A stretch of DNA of 64,000 bases. Origin: Amblyomma americanum (taxonomy: Eukaryota; Arthropoda; Arachnida; Ixodida; Ixodidae). Location of the stretch: assembly GCF_052857255.1 (NCBI RefSeq), contig NC_135500.1, positions 164,335,183 to 164,399,182 of the forward strand. Reading direction: 5' to 3'. Position numbers and translations under genes: made by a program. Within the stretch, counting starts at the first letter, position 1; each line of letters opens with the position of its first letter. Shown one piece after another: positions 9,510 to 19,532 of this stretch. The notes beneath the pieces were generated by a model. The model did not search any database. It was not told the DNA's origin and saw only the letters and a list, made by a program, of their open reading frames with translations.

Positions 9510-12500
9510 TTTCAAAAGCAGCATTCATTTAGGGCTTCGGTGTTTTCTCGAACCACTGCCTTTTGCAAACCCTTTTGGTTTTAAAAGTACTTACATATAT
9601 TGATAAACAACTGAAAAAACTGCCTACTCATGACAGCAAACAGTAAAAGCTATAGCCAATCACAAATTAACCTTGCGTCAACTTGATCCCGCTTATCTAG
9701 CCACGCATTCGCAGGTTCTGTTTCGTTAGACGCGAAACTCCTGACTCTACGCGCGATGTTACGCAAACGCTGGGAAGCGAGACATGATTCTGCAAGGAGT
9801 TTAATTAGGCCCGGATTGTTAATGCTTGTTGAGCAACTCAAGGTATTTGTATTTTGTTAACTGTCATAATGAAGCGCTGCAAGAGATGCCCCTCGGTTCA
9901 CGACCTGTCCTCTTTCACTCTCTCTGTCACGCTTTCTCGCTCTTTTCTTGTCTCCTCCATGTTTTTGTCGCTATCTCGTAACGTCTAGTAACAAGGCGAT
10001 GACGAAGGAGAGAACGGAGGAAAAAGATAAAGATATACAAAGCCCACATCCATCACCTCAGTAGGGAACAAGTGAAAATTTCCTGTCATTAACTTGATGT
10101 TTCTCGCTTGAGTAAAAATCTTTCCTAAAAAGTAGAGCACTGGCTAGGGCATGCTATTTTAGTGCAAATTGTACCTACGTCCACTGCTCGATTCTTCAAG
10201 CCTTGCCCTTTTTTTTTTTTTTTTGCACGGCTCGCTTTCTCAAATGCCATGGCCCTGATCGTGCGCGCTAGCAGATTCGCGATGGATTATTCTTCGTGTG
10301 CTTTGGCGCAGGAGAACTTTCGAAAACAGTTGCAAACAGTTTACATGAACTGCATTATCAGGCAGGCTCGAAGATAGGAATCATGTGCAAAGACCATTTG
10401 CAGGGTGTTTACTCCGTTGTTACTTACCTTTGAACATTCGTTTTAATTTTATAGCGAATGAATAAACCGATTGCTATGGAATTGGGTTCAACAGGAACTC
10501 TCGGGCCCGGGAACGGTGCTTCGAACGAAGTTTTTCTTGTTTTAAAACTGACATTTTATCAGTTTGCGGCATTTGCAGCGCCAGTTTTATTCAGATATGC
10601 ATTTTTTGTCATGTCGAAGCTGGGGTCAAAGCTGATACATTTTTGGAATTTAAATTATGACTTTTTTCTGCAGGAGGCCTTCCCAAGGGTCCTTCAGGAG
10701 CCGTAGAGGCAATACAACGTTACTTGAAAAATGCCCGGGATATTAAGGCAGGAATTTCAAAAGCTGCATATGCTTCGAAAATAAAAAAAATCTCTTCTTT
10801 TTTATACAGCCCAAGCATGAAATCTTAATATACACATGTGCGTAACGTAGATTTTCACGTTACCACGTTGCATGCAGATTGAGCCAGCGTCCCATGTTAC
10901 CGTTGCTGTGTTTTTTTTTGTACAAAGCATAACAGGACGTTGTTGAAAATTTTCGAGCTTCCCACAACATGCAAACCCGAAACACAGATACTCCCAGCAG
11001 CACGCGGAAGCCGTGAGGTTCAGACAGTCGCAAGCCCCATTACGTTATAAAACATTAAGTCAATGACGTCATACCACAAAGCGTCCTTAAACTTTCATTA
11101 CAGCTATTCTTCACAACTCGCGAATACGGGGCTCTACTTTCCAGAAAATGTCAGAGTATGAGGAGAGAATGCCATGTGACACGCGCCAGGAAATGACGCG
11201 ATTTGATCTCTGGACGTCGCTGTGCGCTGCGAGCGCTTTTTGAATGGCTCTAGAAATCACCCAAACATCTTGTAGTCCGGGAGCGAAGGCAGTCGTGTTT
11301 TCGGAATTCTAAAACTGATATTGTCATTACTAAGTACTGAAAAAATCTGTGATTCTAATCGACCACCAGTCGGTAATGACTGGAAAGCTAACTATTAGAA
11401 TTTAGCTGAACACTTTCCTAAATAACACGATCCGTCTGTTTTCTTACGTGCGCCTACATTGGTATTAGTATGTCGCAGAAAGGCTCTTTTTACCTCAAAA
11501 ACCTATTTTTAAAAAATAGTGTACGACTTCTCTGAAACAGCTGGTAGCCTCCGGAAACTTCAAAATAATCAGGACGTATGCTTTTTGCAGCGCACAAGTA
11601 GGGTACACGCGAAAGTTAGTTCATTACTATGAGCGCCAAGTCGATCAGTAGTTTTAACCCGCTACACAGAGGTGTTAAGTTGTAATGGCAAGCATCCTTT
11701 CGAGAGAGTAAGCGCTGTTTCGCGTCATGAATATTTGAAAATTTCTGTTTTCGATCGGATAGATTTTCTGGTTTTCTTCTTCCCCTGTCCCTCTCTGTCT
11801 GATATTGTAACCGGGTAAATTATTCCCACTCGTACATCGGCCCCACAAAATTCCATAACTATGTTTCTACTTATATAATGCTTAAGCGTCACATTTGCTT
11901 GTAGTCCGCCATTGAATATATCGAACGTATTTATTTAGAGTGTATTAAACTTTTTTGTGCAGTGTTTCTTTTCCACGGGTCCAGTAACAGACAAGCAACG
12001 TGGCGAGAAAAAAGGCAGCATTGTTCAGCATCAGACATCCTAGCATCTCAGTTTCAAGTTGATCAGGTAACATACGTATAAATAATTCATTACAAATTGG
12101 ACTACCAACGTCTCGCGGTCAACATTCTCGCAGCTGCTGCAGTAGTTTAAATTCGCGGAAAGAGGGAATAATATCCTGGTTTACCTTGGTGTCGATTAGA
12201 GCGGACGTAGCAGTTGCATGTAAGAGGCGACAGTAAAGACTGCAGTCACATTCAGTATGAACGTGATCACACTTGGTTCGGCAGAGCAACGGCAATAATA
12301 TATTTTTTTGTGATGGTCACTAACGCTCCAATAAAAACGAAGAGCCAAGGCAGATAAAACAAGCAGCTAGCTAACGTAATGTAATCCGTCCAGCCTTTCC
12401 GCAAAAATAAACTGCCTAAGATCGCTTCAATCCGAGTATGTTACACTGAAGTCGTCGTGCATCTTCAAATTTCATTGCACAAAACACCGTGCTTGTCGAT

Positions 12501-12795
12501 CGTGCTGTTGCATACTGTTAGGTTTCAGAACAAAAACTGGATTTCGCAGCAATTTTGCCCCGGGAACAAATGGGGAGGCCTGTCTGAAAACCACTTCCTG
12601 CCAGCCTTCAGTCAACTGCGTCGTTCTCATTGTAGGATAGAGCATTGCACTTTTCAACAGGAGCCCGACAACAATCATGCTAACTCATTCAGTTGATGGC
12701 GACCAACTTTTTCGCAACGATTAAGCGCAACGATATAATTAGGAGAAGCCTCTTGTCTACACCAAGTCTCACTAAACTTTAGGCTACACACCAAG
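9510..12795. other. Non-coding stretch, no gene seen
   Basis: Mostly AT-rich unique-looking DNA. T runs occur near 10209-10224 and 10910-10918. Open frames of 60-80 codons occur at 10162-10377, 10458-10706 and, on both strands, 12457-12696. None has domain features, codon bias or splice signals that would make it believable. Confidence 0.5.
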
Positions 12796-12799
12796 TGAG

Positions 12800-13600
12800 C
12801 AAGGAAGGAGAGAGAGAGAGAGAAGTGGTAGAGGAAAGGCAGGGAGGTTAACCAGTAAAATGTTCCGGTTGGCTACCCTGCACAGAGGGAGAGGGATGAG
12901 GGGGGCATGAAAGAATAAGAATAAAGTAGAGAAATTCGGTCCGTAGCAAGCACAACAGGCAATGACACAAGCACTGTAAGTCACAGGCCGCCGCAGCTGT
13001 AGCCTGCACACCTTGAGGGCTGCCGACTGCTGCGACCTGAGTAGAACAGATCTAGGGCCCTCCATCACAAGGCAGCGCAGACGTTTCAGTGTCAAGAAAG
13101 GCTGCTTGCCGTTGGGGCTGACAATGTTGATGACAACGTAAGCATCGGACTTCTCGGAAGGATGAGGCTGGAGGATGCGTTGTGCCAGCTAATGGGCAGC
13201 TTCAAGCACTGGATTCAACAAATCCAGCATCTGCAGTGCATTCTGTGCAGCTGGCATGTGCATGCTGGAAAGCAGCACACGCATGGCATTCACGATTGGC
13301 TTTAGCATTGCAATCACTTGCTCGTCTGCGACCTGATCCTTTTCCTGACCTACTACCCGACCAGCAGTAGGCTCAACACTCCGGGTGCGCGGTGCTGGGG
13401 TGGGTGCTGGGTGCTTCGGAGCGATAACCAAGTCACTTGGCGGTCCCGGTCTTGGACCGGAGTTGTGACTTGTGCTTGATTAGCAATGGGCTCGAGACTC
13501 TGAGTACGCAATACCTGTTTGGTCACTGCGGGTGTGTGTAGCTAAGGCAGGGATGTCCAAGGCTCGTCTGCGACAACCGTCTGTGCCTCACGTTGTAACT
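12800..13600 (-). mobile_element. LINE fragment: gag-like ORF end joined to a conserved 3' UTR
   Basis: Read on the minus strand, a Pro-rich gag/ORF1-like C-terminus (13431 to 13189) is followed after a stop by about 350 bp. This ends in GTTAACCTCCCTGCCTTTCCT and a (CT)n tail. That 21-bp string is identical to one in the 3' region of the LINE copy at 53.3 kb, so the 3' end belongs to the same family. There is no room for RT or RNase H, so this is an internally deleted or otherwise nonautonomous derivative. The 5' edge near 13600 is approximate. Confidence 0.6.
13189..13431 (-). pseudogene. Gag-like ORF1 C-terminal fragment of a LINE, doubtful
   Basis: This frame has 80 codons. Residues 1-35 are rich in Pro, Thr, Arg and Val (APKHPAPTPAPRTRS). 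Residues 36-80 look helical (VIAMLKPIVNAMRVLLSSMH, then a Leu-rich end). Such a composition fits the poorly conserved ORF1 of non-LTR elements, which binds element RNA. I base this mainly on position beside the LINE 3' UTR, since no zinc knuckle is visible. The upstream frame is broken by stops. Confidence 0.35.
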
Positions 13601-15090
13601 ACTCTCTCCATAAATTCTGCACCATTCTGAGTAAATAAATATATAATTAAACAAATATTTTACAATGAAAAGAGTGATCAGCATACTCGAACAACATTTA
13701 GTAAGGTTAATAATAAGGAACTGGTACTGGCATGCATTTTTTAATTCATTTTCTTTTGATCTTGCCGCAATGTCGCGATAATCAGCGCAAGCAACTCCTA
13801 GACGTTACTAGCCAAATTATGTAAAACTTTACATGTTAATGAATTATTATATCATGAACTCTAAAAGGAACTAGATAATTGTTAATTTGCTTAGCGATTC
13901 CACTGTTTTTTTCCCTACCATTTCATTTATAGATTGAGGCCGAAGCGAGCACTTAATTAGGCCTGATAAACCAGTCGCCCGCAGCAGTCGCTGCCATAAT
14001 GTATACGGGGGACAAAGCGGAGTGTAGTTGTCCGCACGGAATGAAATTCGAACGTGAGTGAGCTCGTTTATTCTGCCTGTCTTTATTTTTATTTCTTGTT
14101 CGGGCACTGTCCAGGGCTCATCTCAGCAGCCTTCTTAGCAAACAAGAATGGAACGCAAACATTGTCGCTGAAAACTTGCTGCTACGCCCAACAAGAGTCC
14201 GTGTTGCAAAAATCAGATATTTAAATGAAGGAGTTCTCAAAGTTTAAAACACATGAATATGCATAGCGAGCGCAAACAGGTACCGGCCTCCTGACTGCGA
14301 GCCATGAATATTCAACGTGCGCGCGTGCGCAGGCTGCAACTCCCACGCGCTGTCCCAAAATTTTACTTCCTCGAGCGTTGTCGCGCCCCTGTAGTGTCGC
14401 GCGCTATTTTAAGCAGCTCCGTATATATTCAGCGCAGGCAAAAAGATTAATCAAAACACGGTACGTGCCACAAGGCGTTTCACAAGTCGCTGTGATTATA
14501 TTAATTTGCTCATGTAGCGGTGTTGCGCAGAATGCAAAACATCCAGCACCTTTATTTCTAGTCTTCTTCTTTCCTTTTTCTTTACTCCTACCTAACTCGT
14601 TCGCGAGCAGTGAAGAACTGCCTTTTTTCCCCCACTGATTCGGCCGCTCTTCCCACAGGGAGCCATTAAAAACCTGATGACGGGGGCACTGAAATCACTC
14701 TTCTCTCACGGCAGCAGGAGTGCACGGATCCTGAATGGGTGAGATAACAGTTCCCTGTCTCTGTCCACTGCTTCGCACCGACGGAAAATGAAGGAAAGAA
14801 AACAAACAAAAAACTAAAACACGTGCTCACGGATCCAAAGTGTGCGATGAGAACGTGACAAAGGTGGCGGGCAGTGACAGCCGCGGAGAGAGAGAAAGCC
14901 AGAATTACTAACGAGGCGCTCGTAGACAAAGGCGTCGGGTGGGAGATAACTCGCACGCGTACGTATATTTGTTTTGGCGCATATAGTAGTGGATTTGTGT
15001 TTGTGCTAGCGTGCACGCGCGCGTGCGATAGCTATAGAAAGAAGCAAGGCTGTAGATGATAAAAGAGTGACGACAAAAAAAGCTTCTGGC
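13600..15090. other. Non-coding stretch, no gene seen
   Basis: AT-rich to 14200, then mixed composition. A frame at 14666-15016 on the minus strand and one at 14378-14638 on the plus strand show no recognisable domain. A purine-rich segment at 14880-14900 and alternating CG/CA DNA near 15005-15030 precede the GAAA repeat. Confidence 0.45.
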
Positions 15091-15225
<135 letters not shown>

Positions 15226-15229
15226 GGCG

Positions 15230-15640
15230 GAGCCAAAATGGCCGGAGCTCATAAAGAAGGTTGATGTATGACTAGCGCGGGAAAATCGAAAGACGCGAAG
15301 CACGGCACAAGCAGCGGAGGCGGTGGCGGCGGCCGCAAGCTTCCTCGCTAAGGGGCGCACACTCGCCCTCGACCTCCGGGCCGGCGAGGAGACGAGTGGC
15401 GAGCGCTAATAAACGAGTCCCGGCTGAACCATTAGCTTGATCGTTTCCCCGAGATAGACACAACAAGGCGGCGGCGGCCACACCGGAGGAGTCTGCACGA
15501 AGAAGGGCATGATTCTTCTCGCTAGCGCTGCTGTCTCGCCGCTTGGGCCACCGGTAGCAGGAGCTGGATACGTTCAAGATGGCCGCTGCAGCGTTGGCGA
15601 GGGAATACGCTGATGCGGGGAAAGAGGTGATTGCAGTAAG
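15230..15640 (+). promoter_or_regulatory. CpG-rich promoter-like island with YY1-type sites
   Basis: Composition turns strongly GC- and CpG-rich just after the GAAA repeat. Two ATGGCCG-containing words occur, CCAAAATGGCCGG near 15233-15245 and CAAGATGGCCGC at 15575-15586. Both resemble the YY1 motif typical of TATA-less animal promoters, and the second also contains a well-placed ATG. No TATA box is seen. This could be the 5' end of a gene running to the right. Confidence 0.3.
15579..15635 (+). CDS. Candidate first coding exon, unknown protein
   Basis: An ATG in good context (A at -3, G at +4) opens the peptide MAAAALAREYADAGKEVIA. After codon 19 comes a plausible splice donor (GCA then GTAAGG, 15636-15641), in phase 0. 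The Ala-rich start and GC-rich third positions fit an animal first exon inside a CpG island. The frame stays open to 15902, but it then loses coding-like composition, which supports a splice at 15635. I do not recognise the protein and cannot find the second exon. The alternative is a chance frame in a GC-rich island. Confidence 0.22.
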
Positions 15641-15904
15641 GGCTGCCTGTGGAAGAGAAGAGTGGGTGGGAGGGGATGGCGGGAAAGGAAAGAGGAGCAC
15701 GGAAGAGAGCTTCCCCTTTTACGGAGAGGTTCTTTTGCCAGGAGGTCCTCGTGAGAGTGTAGCTGACGTGGCCACTCTGGCTTTGATGAATTGTCCTTGG
15801 TCGTTACTCTTCGCTATGGCATCGGCGACAGATGTTGGCGGGCCAGAATGGAGGGCGGAAGAAAGGTTAAATACTGGGCCTGGAAGGAGTAACTATGAAT
15901 AAAA

Positions 15905-17300
15905 AAAGAATGTTGCGCACCGGGGCTGTTCCTGACAGTGGTGCGGTCAGTATACTTTATGTTATCGCTTCAGGGAAAAAATTGCGGCTTCATTTTTCAC
16001 ATTTCTTAATGAAGTTTGGAAGCGAGAGAACAAATTGCGTTTTACTTCAACCATTCATAAAAAGATGGGGGCAAGCTTCGGAGACGCATTCTTTAGTGCG
16101 CTTTCCGTGTGATCCGATGTCTGGCTGGCGATAATTGATGCGCCCTCCTTCTCTTGATTCTCTCATTTACGTCAAGTTCGGAGCAGGTTCTTGAAAGCAA
16201 GGAAGCAAGCATTGGAGAGGATAAATCCACCTTAATAAAGTCTCTTCGGGCAAAAAATCAAAACGACCCGGTGCATTGTTTTAGAAGACAGCGAATGTGG
16301 TGCTACAGTGGAGCGAATACCTGATCCGCAAGCACTGCTGCCTAGCTCGTGTTTCTGGGGGCGCCTGCAGTCTCAAGCCGGCAATTCCGATCACGCCTGT
16401 AGTTGCGCCCATCCTGCGGAACTGAAATTGATAACGAGTGGTAGAGTGCGGTTATTCAAGAGCATTTGCAGCAATAGCAGCCAGCTGCCCCGTTCTTACT
16501 ACATGCGGCGCTCGCTCCTGATAAGTCGAGGCTCTCGTCACACTGCCACGAAGACACACACCGTTTCGGAAGTAACAGAGCTGCTAGGAGTGCTGCCCTG
16601 CCCTGGTTCTGTTCTATTTGCCGCTTTAAATTACTGAATTCCTTGTTCGGGTCGCCCAACCAGAAAAAAACACGATACAACCCTCCACCTAGTAGGAGTT
16701 TCGGGTGGGAAACCGTTTTAACCGATGCTACCCCGAAGGCAGCAATCCCGTTGTATGGTTAGCAGTGACTCCGCGCCAAAGTGGAGGCTCGTTATCGGGA
16801 AGAGGGCTTTTGTGCTAACTATGGTATGAGAAACTAGAAGACATAGCAAAATCTTAGCATTCATTCGCGGTCACTGGGCCGAAAATGACTTAACTGTGAA
16901 CTCAGGCATGGCATCTGACATTCTTTAAATTTGTCAGCGGTTAGTCTGGCCGAACAGCAAATGTTTAACCTCATATTGTGTATTGGCACATGTCTTAGAA
17001 GAAAGGGAAGCAGAAGTTAATCGACTTCACGGACGGACAGGGTAGCTATTCGGTCCTCACTTGCCTACTTTGTAGCAACCATTTAATATTTTATGGAGGT
17101 GCTGGGCGCGCTTCCAGACCCGCGTGCGCTCACAAACAGCACGGATCTCGCTCCGGCCCAAATGCGCCGCAGCCGCAGCTTCCGTGGAGCGTTCTCCTAC
17201 TTCGGACCACTTCCAGCCACCACATAAGGCGACGCAGCTTCGGACGTCGGAAACACCTGGCATGGCAAATGAGAGCGAACTCCCGACGCAAATTATACGC
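15905..17300. other. Non-coding stretch, weak frames only
   Basis: No recognised gene. A minus-strand frame at 17057-17263 ends in the charged stretch AVCERTRVWKRAQHLHKILN and overlaps plus-strand frames. It could be a decayed repeat ORF but has no domain I can name. Other frames (16308-16637, 16456-16680) overlap on opposite strands and are unconvincing. Confidence 0.4.
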
Positions 17301-17306
17301 CACCAG

Positions 17307-17322
17307 CCCCCCCCCCCCCCCC
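17307..17322. repeat. Poly-C run (16 bp)
   Basis: Sixteen consecutive C residues. The length is likely unstable and error-prone in sequencing. Confidence 0.95.
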
Positions 17323-17466
17323 TTTATTTTGATGACGACGTGCAATGAGCGTAAACTGCACAACGTATACATCGCGCTTGAATAGTGGCAACAGGCATGG
17401 TTGGAAAACCATGCGGATTTTTTTTCCTCATCTCGGGAGGCCTTCTGCCGCCAGCTGCTGGCCACT

Positions 17467-17590
17467 GTTTCCAACGCCGACCACCGGGAGCGAGCAGAAA
17501 CTGCGTTACACTCGCGAAACCAGTGTCAGTTTCCAACGCCGGCCACCGGGAGCGAGCAGAAACTGCGTTACACTCGCGAAACCAGTGTCA
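17467..17590. repeat. 62-bp tandem duplication, two copies
   Basis: Copy 1 is 17467-17528 and copy 2 is 17529-17590. They differ at one position (A versus G near base 13 of the unit), so the duplication is recent. The unit begins GTTTCCAACGCC and ends AACCAGTGTCA. Because 62 is not a multiple of 3, the frames passing through it change register, which argues against coding function. Confidence 0.97.
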
Positions 17591-17599
17591 GAACGATAA

Positions 17600-18711
17600 T
17601 TCAAACAAGTGCGTCAATCCCGTGACTACTGTTCTCGAGCCGCGAACCCAAAGATGGCAGAAGACAAAAAGCGTCTCTGCGTAATGTGTGGGCTAAGGTG
17701 TACACTCTATTATGGCAATAAAATGGATGCACACACAAGTTGTGTCATTGCAGTGCTCGGGTGAGAGGCCGGAACTTTAAAGCTAACGCACCTGCTTGAA
17801 CTTGGATTAAGCACAGTAGAAGAAGCCGTTGGAAGAGAAATTACAGGGGAGACATTTGGAGACATCAAGACTGCAGTGTCCACAAGAGATAAACTACACA
17901 TAACCATGTACTAGCGGATATCGAGAGAAGGATATGGCTTCGGCGAGATATGTAATGCTGAGGGCAGGTAACTAATGGTTTTCATAGCGCAAAAGAGTGG
18001 CGGACGAAGGAACGGAAATGTACCAGGACCGGCACAAATTTGCGTTGTGGGTTGCGATGAGGAGATTTTGCTGTGATAGGGTTCCACCGAAGTTTGGTGT
18101 CACCTGTAAACTAATTTATTTATCCTTCTCTTTGATGGCTGATGCCCGTTTAGGCCTCACGGATGTAGTCTACTGTGTTCGAGGACAATGTGCGTGCTGC
18201 ATTTTCAAAGGAAGGCTATAATTACGCTTGGCAAACTTTCTCTACCTTTTTCTTCCGACATGACAATATTTCTACACCCCCGCTAGTGTGCAAAGGATAT
18301 TCATATACAGATTCATATTAGCCCGACAGCTATCTTCACGTCAGTTAAAGGTGAATATATTCTCGCCACTAAGAAATCTGAGTCGAGACGGTTCATACGA
18401 GTAGCACCTTAAGTGAAGGCCTCTCAATAAAATAAACCGCAGGCTTTATGGTAGCCTTCAAGTAATCTGGGGACATTTATTGCGCGACATATTGAAGCTC
18501 CCACTCAACTGAGAAAGGACCATATTTAGCGTTGGCATGTCGAGAAAATCCCGATTGGGCGATAAGGTCGTGACGTCACATGTTTAACTGTGGAATGAAC
18601 ATTATTAAAACTTCAGTTAAATTGTTACTATGAGGTTGGCAGTATGAATCAAATGTGATTTGAAATATATGCATGCAAAGTGAATTAATTGTACTGAAAC
18701 GAACATTGGGC
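17600..18711. other. Non-coding stretch, no gene seen
   Basis: Unique-looking moderately AT-rich DNA. The 65-75 codon frames at 17710-17907 (minus) and 17997-18221 (plus) have no recognisable features. The last 100 bp is the insertion target of the next SINE. Confidence 0.5.
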
Positions 18712-19017
18712 TAATTATCTGACTACTGATCCGGAGTTCCCGGGTTCGAACCCCACCGCGGCGGCTGCGTTTTTATGGAGGAAAAACGCTAAGGCGCCCG
18801 TGTGCTGTACGATGTCAGTGCACGTTAAAGATCCCCAGGTGGTCGAAATTATTCCGGAGCCCTCCACTACGGCACCTCCTTCTTCCCTTCTTCTTTCACT
18901 CCCTCCCTTGTCCCTTCCCTTACGGCGCGGTTCAGGTGTCCAACGATATATGAGACAGATACTGCGCCATTTCCTTTCCCCAAAAACCAATTATTATTAT
19001 TATTATTAATTATCTGA
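18712..19017 (+). mobile_element. 5'-truncated tick SINE with 11-bp target-site duplication
   Basis: Same family as the 8.2 kb copy, but lacking the first part of the tRNA-like head, including the A box. It starts at CTACTGATCCGGAGTTC with the B box (GGGTTCGAACCCC) intact. The body and end are near-identical (CACGTTAAAGATCCCCAGG, CCCCAAAAACCAATTATT). The 11-bp sequence TAATTATCTGA occurs at 18712-18722 and again at 19007-19017, exactly flanking the copy, so this is a genuine LINE-assisted insertion. The frames on both strands here are SINE sequence, not genes. Confidence 0.93.
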
Positions 19018-19019
19018 GA

Positions 19020-19532
19020 GACCGAATCCAAAAACATGGATTCCGAGTCAGATACGCTAACCCTAGGCCATCGAGGAACGTTCTCTCGAATTGGTTGAAG
19101 GGAGACCTTGTGTGTCTTTAGTTTAAATTTCGTTTAAACAACTTCAAGAATCCTATTCCAACCTATAAAAAGTAGCGTTCTGGTATGTTCGCTTAACTGA
19201 CCTATTATTTCTCTTACCTTTACTTTATTTTGGATTCAGTCATGATTGTATCAATCAACAGTTTTATCCAATTATGTACATATAATGTATTCTTGTATTA
19301 TTTCTGATACTATTAGAAACTAAACTTGTTTGTGCTTTAGAAAACTACACAAATTTATTGTATCCCACTTTCTGCTATTTACATTTTTGCATTGTTTCTG
19401 TTAACTATTGTAGTGAGTAATTATGTCAAAACTGCCTTGTAGAGATTTTCTGGCCAAGTCAAGCTGTGCTTCACAGCTTTTAGGCCCGATATCTTTCTAA
19501 ACTTCTGGTAAAATAAATTGAATTGAATTGTG
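19020..19532 (+). mobile_element. Probable LINE 3' end with (AATTG)n tail
   Basis: The sequence ends in AATAAATTGAATTGAATTG (19512-19530), a polyadenylation-like signal merging into a short tandem repeat, preceded by AT-rich DNA with GCTTTTAGGCCCGATATC. This is how 3' ends of several arthropod non-LTR elements look. No coding remnant is recognisable upstream, so the extent is a guess. Confidence 0.4.
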
